A stretch of DNA of 64,000 bases from Aurelia coerulea (GCA_039566865.1 CM076943.1:19812501-19876500); one strand, 5' to 3'; numbered from the stretch's first letter, positions 29,101 through 35,712 are shown. Notes: a model not told the origin generated them from the letters alone. Numbers and translations are program-made.

Positions 29101-31064
29101 TATATCAGAGTACCCCCCCTGGGTCTTTGTCTGAAACGATCAATTGATGCAATCTCATGATGAACATTTCAATCAGAGGTAGCTGCTAAATTTTCAGGCG
29201 TTATACAAAACAGAAGAAGCAGTTTGGAAATCTAAGCAGAGTCATCGATCTAAGTATACAAATGTGTCTCGAGTCACTTGCCGTCAGTTTCTAGCCAACA
29301 AGATATCAGTACTCCCTGTTGACGTAGGTCGGTTATCCAAATATGGATCGGCACGTGTTACGGCCTATTGTCTTTGCATGGCTATTTTCATCGAATCCCC
29401 TTTAATTTCAAAAGTGTTCAATTCTTTTTTCATAGGAGTTGTAAACTGAGATGCCCAGCTGGAGTTAATTGCGACACCTTACCAGTTTCTGTGAAATGGT
29501 TTGCTGTTTCAAGAAGAGGCCCAATCAAGAGATTTGGTTTCAGATTGATTTATGATGTCGATGTCAGCAATTTGTTTGATGTTCAAAGAGTTGTGTTTAC
29601 TTACGAGAAAGGTAAGATGAAATTTTGGTTTTTTAGGACGTAGCGATAAACTTTTTGTGAGTAGAAGGAAAACATGACACGTTTTTCCGAGTGTTATACC
29701 GGGTGAGCCAAAAGAAAAGAATCCCCGTTTGAAAGGCCACTGCTCCCTGAATATCAAAGCAACAATATTGAAAACTGTCTTGTTGTCTTGCCAATATGTT
29801 AAATTAGGGCGAGTATTTTACCCGGCTTTAATCGGCCATTACTTCCCGTGGATATGGGAGATTTTCTGCAGAAAGCCCCTTCAAAAAACCTGCAAAAATG
29901 AGTGAAAACAATGAGCAAATTTTCCTTGGTTTTCCTTCCTGAAAATGATGGTATTCACATGTATTCATGTATTTTGTCCTCTTGGGAGAAGGGACCCCCC
30001 CTGGAATAAGTTATGGATACCAAGGGGAAGACTCGTTCATCCTCCCAAGAGCACGTGCACGTGCACATGATATAGCACGTGCTAAAGCGTGCAGAAGTCA
30101 TTTCTGTAAGACCCATGTAAGGCAGAAATGTTAGGGAAATTGTTCGAGATTTTGTGCACGTTTTGAAGGTTTCTTGAGAGGCTTTCTCGAGAAAATCCCT
30201 GCACAGAGTGGTTCTAAGATTGTTGGTAGAAGAAATTTTAAAGGCCTTAAGTCATGGTAAATAGCGACTCTCCGCTGGGGGTCTGTCTGCTTTCATGTGA
30301 TCAGTCTGTTTTCATGTGATCAGAGATGAACTTCACAAATAAGAGGCTACATCGGAGTGGCGCGTGGCCTATGTTTCGCATTTTTCAAACCTAACTCTTT
30401 TTATTAATCCCCACAACATTATTCAATTGAATCCCTTGGCCCTAAGCACATTGCTGTCCTTTTATTGAGATATATACTCCTAGCCTCACTTTATCAGTTG
30501 TCTTGTAACACCATGAGAGACGGTCGTCAGATCCTTTTGTTTTCTTTGCTATGTGAAATTACACCTTGTTGACTTCAAAGGGAAACCCCGATAATAAAGC
30601 TTTAAGAATATATTCAGGTGAGAATATCATGTGTGCAGTTTGGATTACAGCCAATCAGATTGGCGTAAGCTATCATCATGACTCAGCGATTTTTGCAAAT
30701 TGGGTATACGCGATCTATTTACCATGACTCAATGCCTTTAAGTGCAGTTCATAGTCAGAACTAAATGGCGCCATGTCTATTTCTGCTATGAACGGCACCG
30801 GATTTTGTATTTTGTTGTTGTTTTCAGTTTCAACTGTGATACAAAATGAGGACACTAACTGATAAAACTTCTTTCGTAGGAAACGAAGAGAAAGAATTCC
30901 GTCTGCAGAAGTATGGCTTTTCTAAAGTGATCATTTACAACAACAAACCTCTTGAAAAGACCAGGTATTATCACTTGAGAGTAGTGGGGACTGCACAGCG
31001 GGCGTTAGGAAAATCAGTCAAGTTCGAGTATAATTTGCATGCATTTATTTACGTACCTTTGTAA
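5110..31064 (+). CDS. FBLN1: Fibulin-1-like extracellular matrix protein (12 coding exons, complete)
   Basis: Exons: 5110-5173, 17620-17821, 18387-18586, 19409-19543, 21601-21744, 22590-22730, 24715-24855, 25840-25965, 27472-27597, 28387-28507, 29436-29611, 30880-31064. They total 1761 nt, or 586 residues plus a stop, with every phase closing. Order of parts: hydrophobic signal peptide (1-22); cysteine-paired anaphylatoxin-like modules (about 30-150) with the CCxCC and CC patterns typical of fibulin-1; one EGF without the calcium motif (156-201); six calcium-binding EGFs (201-467), each opening D-x-N/D-E-C; and a fibulin-type C-terminal domain (467-586) ending in FIYVPL. Vertebrate fibulin-1 has nine EGFs; seven are seen here. 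The family is secreted and calcium-binding, and joins basement membranes and elastic fibres. The FC domain shares a G-N-E-E motif with the fibulin-1D ending. Within-family orthology was not tested. Confidence 0.93.
5715..6128. mobile_element. CCCGGGG..TAC MITE family (copy A), intron 1
   Basis: Ends are CCCGGGGGGGGGGTACTC and, inverted, GTACCCCCCCCCCGGG. Flanks GTAGAAGT (5707-5714) and GTAGAGGT (6129-6136) are an 8-bp target duplication with one mismatch. Both halves carry inverted blocks: CGGGACAGGGTATCA and a GGGGACGTGCCG / CGGCACGTCCCC pair. Noncoding. Confidence 0.75.
6129..7418. other. Intron 1, no gene recognised
   Basis: AT-rich intron sequence. A run at 7040-7260 lacks stops in one frame, but it does not splice in phase with exon 1. 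No RNA gene is seen. Confidence 0.45.
7481..7890. repeat. 138-bp subterminal repeats of the palindromic transposon
   Basis: The unit starts at TTTGGTCAA, at 7481, 7619 and 7757 (spacing exactly 138 bp), so the left arm has nearly three copies. The right arm has two (about 10890-11140, inverted). Because 138 is a multiple of three, the left array reads open in one frame as a 46-residue repeat containing ADSKNRCYTDKFGP. I take this as a by-product of unit length, not a gene. Confidence 0.8.
8100..9180 (-). pseudogene. Decayed transposon protein, minus strand
   Basis: Broken reading frames on the minus strand include, in order, a piece starting MIPQSIGNSKDALDGKVVCF (9176 down), a piece with TIHIPSDNINILTFFFAHD (near 8770), one with GKTMCWKAMLKRQEF (near 8540) and a C-terminal piece with HWNEERSVIWRDIIYPDY (near 8190). 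Stops and frameshifts separate them. The order and the inverted sister copy mark them as the transposon's own protein. The exact family is not identified. Confidence 0.55.
9399..9537 (+). pseudogene. Transposon protein fragment, right arm
   Basis: Reads GANYVACIYKQADELKLDLD and then HGWNEERSVVWHDTVYPNY, the plus-strand sister of the minus-strand segment near 8190-8330. The match breaks at about 9538, where the LINE-bearing insertion begins, and resumes at about 10490. Confidence 0.6.
9755..10254 (+). pseudogene. LINE retrotransposon 3' coding remnant
   Basis: The last part reads LTKLRVKFSDLNEQKFRHNF and then CDYGEANENKKHFLLHCPKY, ending in TAG at 10252-10254. The conserved C-x-C-G-x-x-x-E-x-x-x-H-F-L-L-x-C-P pattern is typical of the region after the reverse transcriptase in CR1/L2-like non-LTR elements. 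The segment before 9961 matches the same protein (SIKNAAPLLGEFKR) in another frame, so at least one frameshift is present. It lies inside one arm of the palindromic transposon. Confidence 0.75.
10488..10612 (+). pseudogene. C-terminal end of transposon protein, right arm
   Basis: Reads DDVAELLLCADICQTSKLET, then EDEFDDETEDITTH and a stop. The sister sequence in the left arm (near 8100-8150) lacks about 75 bp of this acidic tail. It continues the fragment ending near 9537, separated by the insertion. Confidence 0.55.
11247..11593. mobile_element. CCCAGGGG MITE family (copy B), intron 1
   Basis: Ends CCCAGGGGGGGCCACTCAG and its complement CTGAGTGTCCCCCCTGGG. The 8-bp direct repeat AAGCCGTG sits at 11239-11246 and 11594-11601, a perfect target duplication. 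The interior repeats GATATTTTTGGGT-like blocks. Confidence 0.82.
11690..12162. mobile_element. GGGACACC..TA element, left-truncated
   Basis: The right end reads GGGAGTACTTTTTTGGGACACGGTA. The interior closely matches the complete copy at 32533-33054, including the blocks ACCTTATTTTGAGCT and CAGTATGATTCAAAACCAGG. The expected left terminus TACCGGGTGTC is absent, so it is truncated or rearranged. Confidence 0.65.
12233..12523. mobile_element. CCCGGGG..TAC MITE family (copy C), intron 1
   Basis: Ends CCCGGGGGGGGTACATG and its complement. A perfect 8-bp target duplication, ATTCAGAA, lies at 12225-12232 and 12524-12531. Length 291 bp; noncoding. Confidence 0.82.
12780..13472. mobile_element. CCCGGGG..TAC family, partial copy D
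   Basis: Only the right end is clear: GTACCCCCCCCCCGGG at about 13457-13472. The interior shares GGGGACGTGC and GCCGGGTAAAAAAATTTTCCC blocks with copies A and E. I could not find a matching left end, so the start is approximate. Confidence 0.45.
13754..14389. mobile_element. CATG-ended MITE (copy 2) carrying a LINE fragment
   Basis: Inverted ends of about 60 bp: CATGTGTAGTTAGACACTGC on the left and the complement GCAGTGTCTAACTACCCATG on the right. GTTTGAT flanks both sides (13747-13753 and 14390-14396). Just inside the left end is a second hairpin (13816-13910). The rest is a piece of LINE coding sequence in minus orientation whose readable frame starts right at the right inverted repeat. 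Confidence 0.78.
14093..14332 (-). pseudogene. LINE C-terminal coding remnant inside a MITE
   Basis: The minus strand reads NLSRSQRNPHDLLRQRPHQT, then GTNSLRALGPQMWSGLPNEM, and ends NCNACQFEKHNIDQK with TAA at 14093-14095. The S-L-x-x-L-G-P-x-x-W-x-x-L-P motif followed by C-x-C-x-x-C is the usual C-terminal end of non-LTR retrotransposon polyproteins. It is open for 79 codons and bounded by the inverted repeat of the enclosing element. Confidence 0.75.
14732..15151. mobile_element. TA-flanked MITE with CACGTTTT ends
   Basis: The ends CACGTTTTTTTTTATAAG and the complement, ending AAAACGTG, are bordered by TA on both sides (14730-14731 and 15152-15153), as in Tc1/mariner-type insertions. Inside are several copies of AGTTTCTTAA. 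Noncoding. Confidence 0.65.
15152..16720. other. Intron 1, no gene recognised
   Basis: No exon or RNA gene is recognised. It contains ATTTCTCCC/GGGCGCAAAGATGGCGG-like unique sequence and, from about 16470, sequence loosely related to the 9-bp-TSD MITE family, including TGACGTCA at 16626-16633. Confidence 0.4.
16721..16795 (+). mobile_element. tRNA-like SINE head
   Basis: Contains TGGCTCAGACGG, like an A box, and 40 bp later GGTTTGATTCC, a one-mismatch B box. These are spaced as in a tRNA-derived polymerase III promoter. No acceptor stem was found, so it is more likely a SINE fragment than a tRNA gene. Confidence 0.45.
16794..17223. mobile_element. CCCGGGG..TAC family (copy E), intron 1
   Basis: The left end is CTGGGG followed by a long G run and TACTTGACTCC. 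The right end is ATACTCCCCCCGGGG. Candidate 8-bp flanks CCCTGGCA and CCCTAGAA match at six of eight positions, so the target duplication is uncertain. A T-rich GTTTTT tract occupies about 16960-17060. Confidence 0.6.
17620..17821 (+). CDS. FBLN1: Fibulin exon 2: anaphylatoxin-like module
   Basis: Acceptor TTTCTTTCCTAG; donor GTATGC. Encodes residues 22-89 with paired cysteines (LAKCCNEGRKRSG, KICCMKKERHQCC). The pattern CC..C..C..CC..CC matches the first anaphylatoxin modules of fibulin-1. Codon 22 (Ala) is split with exon 1 and forms the likely signal cleavage region. Confidence 0.9.
18387..18586 (+). CDS. FBLN1: Fibulin exon 3: anaphylatoxin-like module
   Basis: Encodes residues 89-156, with FLECCECCKLGKTAAKENKS and CGGIYQRCC. 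This closely follows the CCxCCxLG...C...CGxxxxxCC layout of fibulin-1. One N-glycosylation sequon (NGT) is present. Acceptor TTTTTCAG; donor GTAAGA. Confidence 0.92.
19409..19543 (+). CDS. FBLN1: Fibulin exon 4: EGF module without calcium motif
   Basis: Residues 156-201, six cysteines (CAEAKCNHGCQVTESGPICS ... TCK). It lacks the D-x-N-E-C start of the later EGFs. Acceptor CTCATACAG; donor GTAAGC. Exons 4 to 9 begin and end in the same phase, which suits module duplication. Confidence 0.9.
19652..20634. mobile_element. TA-flanked Tc1/mariner-like MITE, interrupted by another MITE
   Basis: Ends CAGTAAGAACCCACAAAATAG and its near-complement CTATTTTGCGGGTTCTTACTG lie between TA dinucleotides (19650-19651 and 20635-20636). 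A 526-bp element of another family (19706-20231) sits inside it. A truncated sister at 45549-45632 carries the uninterrupted site. Confidence 0.8.
19706..20231. mobile_element. 526-bp MITE with 9-bp target duplication (copy 1)
   Basis: Begins AGCATAGGTTCC and ends GGAACGTATGCT. The 9-bp repeat GTTTAGTTT lies at 19697-19705 and 20232-20240. The two halves are inverted copies of each other over about 150 bp. A 9-bp duplication is characteristic of Mutator-like elements. It carries TGACGTCA at 20035-20042. Sister copies: 42441-42965 and 43210-43734. Confidence 0.88.
20637..21204. other. Intron 4 remainder, nothing recognised
   Basis: Unique-looking AT-rich intron between two MITEs. No exon or RNA gene is seen. 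Confidence 0.45.
21212..21497. mobile_element. Palindromic CATG-ended MITE (copy 3), intron 4
   Basis: Nearly perfect foldback: CATGGAGCATTGCGGACACC at the left and its exact complement at the right, with arms of about 125 bp meeting around 21355. The 7-bp target duplication ATTTAAC lies at 21205-21211 and 21498-21504. The high arm identity suggests a recent insertion. Confidence 0.88.
21601..21744 (+). CDS. FBLN1: Fibulin exon 5: calcium-binding EGF
   Basis: Residues 201-249. Opens DVNEC (first base from exon 4) and holds CTNLIGTYRC, the Asn/aromatic pattern for beta-hydroxylation and calcium binding. The C-terminal part has the long CRKGYLFENGIC spacing seen in several fibulin EGFs. Confidence 0.93.
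22590..22730 (+). CDS. FBLN1: Fibulin exon 6: calcium-binding EGF
   Basis: Residues 249-296. Opens DIDEC; CENILGSHLC has His where the consensus has Tyr/Phe. The end is CPTGYQFVGVRC. Acceptor TTCATTGTAG; donor GTAAGT. Confidence 0.93.
22810..23340. repeat. TTTCGCGAA-rich repeats and a short MITE, intron 6
   Basis: Clusters of ACTTTCGCGA / CGCGAAATTTT words lie at about 22815-22925 and 23097-23205. They are followed by a probable MITE (23217-23340) with ends AGTCTGTCTCAAATGAGATG and CATCTTATGAAAGGCAGACT. Related copies of the latter lie at about 55617-55770 and 63490-63600. Confidence 0.5.
23686..23800 (-). mobile_element. tRNA-like SINE element
   Basis: The minus strand starts GGTGAGTGGCCGAGCGG, with an exact A box (TGGCCGAGCGG as in class II tRNAs), contains GGTCAAACTCC as a near-consensus B box, and ends ACTCACC. 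The first and last 7 bases form a perfect acceptor-like stem. It is about 115 nt, longer than a tRNA, and no good anticodon arm is apparent, so I call it a tRNA-derived element. Confidence 0.5.
23801..24714. other. Intron 6 remainder with a small hairpin
   Basis: A short inverted repeat (TCTTGGTGTA / TACACCAAGA) lies at 24002-24056. Nothing else is recognised. Confidence 0.45.
24715..24855 (+). CDS. FBLN1: Fibulin exon 7: calcium-binding EGF
   Basis: Residues 296-343. Opens DFNEC; CVNTYGSYHC fits the hydroxylation consensus. One N-x-T sequon (NTS) near its end. Acceptor CCTTCCATAG; donor GTAATT. Confidence 0.94.
25003..25276. repeat. Direct tandem duplication of about 137 bp, intron 7
   Basis: 25003-25139 and 25140-25276 are near-identical, both beginning GTAAGTCAAACTATTGTATG. 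Only a few substitutions separate them, so the duplication is probably young. Confidence 0.85.
25695..25719 (+). ncRNA. Hammerhead-ribozyme-like core (candidate 1)
   Basis: CTGATGA, then a 4-bp GGCC/GGCC stem with a TGTT loop, then GAAAC. This is the conserved core plus stem II of hammerhead ribozymes. Stems I and III and the cleavage triplet are not convincingly present, so it may be a decayed copy. Hammerhead motifs are known from Penelope-like and other retroelements of invertebrates. Confidence 0.4.
25840..25965 (+). CDS. FBLN1: Fibulin exon 8: calcium-binding EGF
   Basis: Residues 343-385. Opens DLNEC; CRNVHGSYRC fits the consensus. Ends CICRRGFLKKNGRC. Acceptor TTCTATTTAG; donor GTAATT. 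Confidence 0.94.
25966..26577. other. Intron 8, pyrimidine-rich stretch
   Basis: Includes a CT-rich tract at about 26100-26250. No exon is recognised. Confidence 0.45.
26578..27370. mobile_element. 793-bp MITE with internal 76-bp repeats, intron 8
   Basis: Ends CAGGGGCGGTCA and the complement TGACCACCCCTG. ATAACT flanks both sides (26572-26577 and 27371-27376). Inside, a unit of about 76 bp (CTCTGTCCCAAATAAATGCC ...) repeats about three times between 26880 and 27115. CAGGGG ends recall hAT elements, but only 6 bp of flanking repeat is visible. Confidence 0.7.
27472..27597 (+). CDS. FBLN1: Fibulin exon 9: calcium-binding EGF
   Basis: Residues 385-427. Opens DQDEC; CTNLPGSYRC fits the consensus. 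Ends CSNGFYLAGNKRTC. Acceptor CTCTCCCTCAG; donor GTGAGC. Confidence 0.94.
27598..28386. other. Intron 9
   Basis: AT-rich, with repeated AAGAATATT words between 27840 and 28150 and TGACGTCA at 28293-28300. No exon is recognised. Confidence 0.45.
28387..28507 (+). CDS. FBLN1: Fibulin exon 10: last EGF and linker to the C-terminal domain
   Basis: Residues 427-467. Opens DTNEC, with CFNLPGTHKC and ends SCRSNYIQRTSR. The final Arg codon is split (AG|G) with exon 11. Its last 18 bases plus donor recur as an exon relic at 40236-40258. Confidence 0.93.
28692..29123. mobile_element. CCCAGGGG..TAC MITE family (copy F), intron 10
   Basis: Ends CCCAGGGGGGTACTC and the complement GAGTACCCCCCCTGGG. A perfect 8-bp target duplication, TCTTTGTC, lies at 28684-28691 and 29124-29131. 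The interior repeats ACCCAAAAAA-like blocks. Inverted subterminal GGGATAGGGATGCTCAG / GAGCATCCCTATCC. Confidence 0.85.
29436..29611 (+). CDS. FBLN1: Fibulin exon 11: C-terminal domain, first half
   Basis: Residues 467-526. After LRCPAGVNCDTLPVSVKWFA it has a beta-strand-like stretch (RLIYDVDVSNLF, RVVFTYEKG). Two cysteines close the last EGF-like segment; the remainder is the fibulin C-terminal fold. Acceptor TTTTTTCATAG; donor GTAAGA. Confidence 0.9.
29612..30879. other. Intron 11
   Basis: No exon or element with clear ends. Three CACGTG E-boxes cluster at 30052-30057, 30058-30063 and 30076-30081. Confidence 0.45.
30880..31064 (+). CDS. FBLN1: Fibulin exon 12: C-terminal domain end and stop
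   Basis: Residues 526-586. Begins GNEEKEFRLQKYGF and ends NLHAFIYVPL with TAA at 31062-31064. The alternating hydrophobic pattern matches the closing strands of the fibulin domain. I found no AATAAA within about 400 bp downstream. Confidence 0.92.
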
Positions 31065-31567
31065 ATTGTAATTGTAATTTGTAAATGTGGCTAAGTGAAC
31101 TCGAATGTGATATTTCACAGTTATCCAAAGATTTCTAAGACATTTTGCAAACGTACTCGAATACGAAAGGCTTTGGATGCAGTTTGGAGCAAATCGCAAG
31201 ATTGTTTACGCTTGGTAAATACTCTAAATACTCCCCGACAAGCTTGATGTTTCAAAAGATCGCAGCATTTGCAAAAGATTTGAGATCGAGAAACATCTTG
31301 GTACATTTCGAGTGATTGAGTTGAGCAATCGGCAACGGAGCTTTGCACATATTGAACAATTTGATAAACTTCTACAGAAATGTAGAAGAGCGTCGCTCGA
31401 TACAGACTTACAGATAGCTAGAAGGACTGTAGTGCTATTGCACGATACACGCGATGAAATCATATGAATTGCCTTATCTATCTGATAAACAACGATACTG
31501 TTTTGAACAATCATGCTTATCGCGCAATGTTTATCTACCAAGCTTAAAACCCTGGTACCCAGCTTAA
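31065..31567. other. Downstream flank of fibulin
   Basis: Presumed 3' untranslated region, then intergenic. A 129-codon open stretch on the minus strand (31224-31613) has no recognisable domain and is not annotated as a gene. Confidence 0.4.
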
Positions 31568-31985
31568 AGCCATGGCCAAACGAGCAAACATTATTTGGCA
31601 AGCATGCAAACATTTACACTATGCCGGTACGAAACGAATACGGCATGAAACTGTCCCGTATTGGTTTTTCTGTTGAAACGGAATCACCGTTTACACTATA
31701 CCGGCACAAAATGAATACGATAGGTTTTTGACCATACGCAAAGCGAGGATTAGTCAAGGCGCATGCTCTCAGTTGCCAGATTATCGCCTCGATGTGAATC
31801 CGACACGAAATGATGCCGTATTCGCCGTTTACATTATAACGGTAGAGCGACGAAGCCAGTTAGCATGCCTTATTCATTTCGTGCCGTATTCAGATAAAAA
31901 CTAGGCCAATATGGCACAGTTTATGCCGCATTCATGTCGTGCCAGCATAGTGTAAACGTGGTCTAACTTGCCGAGCAAACCGAGT
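31568..31985. mobile_element. Probable MITE with GTTTACACTATGC ends
   Basis: The words CATTTACACTATGCCGG and CCAGCATAGTGTAAACG face each other, with several AATACGG / CCGTATT inverted words between. Limits are approximate and no target duplication was found. Confidence 0.45.
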
Positions 31986-32532
31986 TCATCCGTTGCGTCA
32001 CTTATGTTTGAGAAACATGTTTGCTTTAGACCAGAAAAACATTGTATGCAAGGAAAATACATTGCTTTGCAATCAAATGTCAACTGTTTGTCGAATACTC
32101 CTTGCTCGGTTAGCCAGGGCGCCAAATGTCTTCAATGCAAAGGTTGCTGAATGGAATGACAAACGTTAGCCTAGACGTACTACATTTGTCCTAGTTATCG
32201 CTTCTCAAACAACAACACAACAACGTTTATTGAAGGCATCAACTCGCACGGCAAGGCCTGTTGGCGTTCCACGTGATCTTTGGTTCGCCCTTTGGATAGC
32301 TTTCATGTACATACTAACAACATACTAGCAACTGTAGCGTAGTAGTTTTGTTGTCAAGGTTAGAATATGGAACACAACAACATTTGCATTGCATACTACC
32401 TTTAAAACGCGGCTAAAAGATCGTAAGAGCAGTAGTTACGAAAGCTCAATTGTAGATCAACAGGAAAAGTGTGAACATTAACCTTACCAGAACTGACATT
32501 TTAAAGCGTCATTGCAATTATTGTTGGAAAAC

Positions 32533-33054
32533 TACCGGGTGTCACAAGGAAAGTGCTCCTGTTAACAAAATGAAAAAAATCAATTATTAAACCTTTGATA
32601 AAATTTTCAATTTGAATTGTTTTGTCAAGGACCCAAAAATATTTATAGATGATAAAATGTTTGCTTTCGATACAACAAGGTAGAAAATTTACATGTTGAA
32701 AAACCTTATTTTGAGCTTTAGTTTTTAAGCAAAATACTCATTCTTGCCTAAGAGTTAAAATTTTCAGATTTTTTATCATCATTGAAGTTTCCAATGATGG
32801 TGCATATTTCTATCTGTCATTCATGACCAAACTAGGAGCTTCACATGCACACATAAATTGATCTGGAAATCATCAGTGCTTTTTGCAGTATGATTCAAAA
32901 CCAGGTAGCCCTAAAAGAGCTAAATTTGCTCATTTTAAAACCAATTACAGAATCAGCTATGTCTGGGAAAATAATTTAGAGAAAATTGAAGATAGGTGGT
33001 GAAATTAAATTTTGGCGATTTTCAATCGGGAGTACTTTTTTGGGACACCCTGTA
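32533..33054. mobile_element. TA-flanked GGGACACCC MITE (complete copy)
   Basis: Ends TACCGGGTGTCACAAGG and the complement TTTTTTGGGACACCCTGTA, TA at each end. The interior matches 11690-12162. Tc1/mariner-like by its TA borders. Confidence 0.75.
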
Positions 33055-33459
33055 CAACTTCGACGAATGTTTCTAAGATTTAAGCAAAGAAGTATCCATG
33101 TTGGAGGAAAATCTGCCCGCCAGTATGAGCGGCACACAACCGTGCGTTGTTATTTACGCTACCCCCCACACTTCGTAGGGATAATTGCTGCAAACTTTTC
33201 ACCGTTAGCGATAAGGTAATTATGCTTGGTTTTGAAGTTTAAGAGACCTGTGTTTGTAACTGTATTTATCTTTTAAAGTTTGCTAAATAAGTAAATATCA
33301 TATTTTGATTGATAATAATTAGCTCCTGTGATATAAAGATTTTTGACAATATTAGCGTTAGAGTGAACTTCCCAAGGGAATGATTACGCATTGTATGTAT
33401 TTGACAGCTGAGTGAGTCAAGAAATGGTTTCAGAGTTTGAAAAGTCACTGTCATTCGAA

Positions 33460-34040
33460 AGCACGTGGGAAGGGGTTTTGTGTGCCATATTGTTAGTAGG
33501 GATGCGCCCCAAACATCTTCAAAGCGGTACCTCTGGCTTTCAAATTTTTGTCAAAATTGATACCCTTGCTGAGACTAATTTTAGACACCTATTGCCAAAC
33601 TTGACAAATTATATGGCCTTCGCTTGACAAACATTTGAACATTTCTGGACCAAATGATATGCCCTATATTTTTACAAATAATGGCCAGGAGTAATTATTC
33701 TTAGAATTGTAGCGTTTTTCTTCTTATTATTGAAAAAGGTCAAAAAATTCATGAGCAAATCCTAAGTTGATAAAGGAAACGTGATACAATCTTGAAGAAG
33801 ACCATAATTTATGAAGATCTACAAAATGGCGGTAAGCAGAAATCTGTGGCTTTTCTGGTTTACGATTTAGCAATTTGACCAATTTGATGTCGTCACGAGC
33901 TTAAAACTGGTTGAAACACAGAACGCGCTATACTTCTGAAAATAATCACGATATCAAAACTTTCTAACAGACAATGATAATAAAGTACCTGTAGTTTTCC
34001 TTTCAAGCAATGAAATCAGAAGGAAGATAGGCCCCAATTA
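33460..34040. repeat. Diverged repeat related to the 526-bp MITE family
   Basis: Contains GGTTTACGATTTAGCAATTTGA, GATGTCGTCACG and GAAATCAGAAGGAAGATAGG words in the same order as the 9-bp-TSD family. It is strongly diverged and no ends are found. Confidence 0.35.
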
Positions 34041-34500
34041 CACGAGATCGGTTCCAAACGGATCCGTACCCAAAAAGTAACAGAAAGGCCTTGCGTTTAC
34101 ACTGGACCCGACGGATCCGAACCCATTTGGATCTGCTGTTTGTACTCATTTGGGATCACTTTCGAAAGTGATCCCATTTGGATCCGACCCCAAAAATGTC
34201 TCGTGTAAACGGTTACGATCGGATCCAAACGGGTACGGATCGAGAGAGAGGCCTAGCTAGCAACGCAACACTGTCGAATGCGCGTCCGCAGCATTCTGGA
34301 TCTGCTTTGGATTCGATCTCGTGTAAACGCGAAAAGTTCTGGATCCGATCCCGTGTAAACGCCCCTTTGAAAAGTGGATTAGATCCAAATGAATCCAATC
34401 CAATCTGGATCCGATCTCGTGTAAACGCCCCTTTGAAAAGTGGATTAGATCCAAATGAATCCGATTCAATCTGGATCCGATCTCTTGTAAACGGGGCCTA
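34040..34500. repeat. GGATCCGAT repeat element with 66-bp tandem units
   Basis: The block GGATCCGATCTCGTGTAAACG recurs, with two adjacent 66-bp units at 34342-34407 and 34408-34473, then a third start ending in GTAAACGGGGCC. The left part has inverted versions (CACGAGATCGG, GGATCCGACCCC). Probably a MITE with CGTGTAAACGGGGCC ends; limits approximate. Confidence 0.6.
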
Positions 34501-34637
34501 AGATTCGACGCTTTTGTGGATCGAAAGAAATTATGAAAATAATCTAGCTTCGCTGATTTTTAAAAAATTGAAACTTTTTCACTGACTCGCTCGGTTTTCT
34601 CCTCCAAATGTAATCATTGTGTAGAGTTATTATGTCG

Positions 34638-34709
34638 AATCCTAGTAATCGCTACCATCCAGCCCCTACTCGCTCATACTAGTATAAGCGTATAGCGATT
34701 ACTAGGATT
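34638..34709. repeat. Short hairpin
   Basis: AATCCTAGTAATCGCTA and its exact complement, separated by about 38 bp. Confidence 0.7.
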
Positions 34710-35640
34710 TAACGTAAGAAGTCTAATCTTTGTATTTGTATCCTGTATTTGTATGATCATTACTGTTATTATTGTATAACGTAAAACATGAAAAAAGCTT
34801 AATCGACAAGGATCAAAAGATATGAAATGTCCGAGTATTTTATTTACTTCGTTCAGTAGTACTGCTACCTAAGAACTCGCCAACTTCATCAATAACGAGA
34901 AAATTGTGGACCAAAAATTTCGAATAATAATTTGAAAAAAAGAATTCGGACTAGATTCACCAAAATTCCGGCTAAATTGCTCGCAATTTCGTATTAAAGT
35001 CTGACCTGATATTAAGGCGGTATAAACAGAAACCTTCTGTCTGAAGTCATCTTTTATCGTATGATAGATCGAGAAAGGTTGAGCTATCACAGAACGAAGG
35101 GTTGGATAGGGAGGGGGAGAGGGAGGGTAGAATATGATATTACGTAGTTATTTACCGGATTCACCATCAAATTAGAAGGTTCCACTTTGCTATTTTAGAA
35201 ATTCTATTGGGTACGGGAAATTTCTATGGGGTACCGGGACATCCAACTCAATGTCTAGAAATATGATTACCCATTTACCCCGCATTAAAGTCCCTTTGAT
35301 AAGCTCATTGGCCTGTATGGCTCTCAGGCTTCTGGTATTAAAAATATCCTCTTTTCCATTGCATCATAAAGAAGTAATTCAAAGAAAGAATGGACAAGCT
35401 AAGATTTCCGCAAACCATTAATGAATCTTAACAATTTACGGTTTGTCCCTCAACCAGCCTGCGTCGCTGTCCCTTAATCTTTTCATTGTAAAGTACCTTG
35501 AGGCAACGCACTGAAGAATTTATTGAGCCTAAACTAGGAGCAAAATTTTGATAAGCTGGTAAATTTTTGAAGATCCAAAGATCTCCGAACGTAAACCAGG
35601 TAAAAGCTATTTGGTGACCCTGTAGTTAACGTTTAACTGC
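34710..35640. other. Intergenic, nothing recognised
   Basis: Contains a GGGAGGGGGAGAGGGAGGG purine tract near 35109. No gene is seen. Confidence 0.45.
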
Positions 35641-35651
35641 TGCGAACATTG

Positions 35652-35712
35652 TAGCCTGGGTGCAGACTCAACATTCCTAAAGTTTAGGATTGTTGAGTCT
35701 GCACGCAGGCTA
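35652..35712. mobile_element. 61-bp palindromic micro-element with 9-bp target duplication
   Basis: TAGCCTGGGTGCAGACTCAA and its near-complement meet at CTAAAG/TTTAG. CGAACATTG lies on both sides (35643-35651 and 35713-35721). Very short for a mobile element, but the flanking 9-mer is exact. Confidence 0.7.

Noticed and set aside
31224..31613. 129-codon open frame on the minus strand after the fibulin stop
   Set aside because: No recognisable domain, cysteine pattern or neighbour, and the region overlaps a probable MITE. Not supported as a gene.
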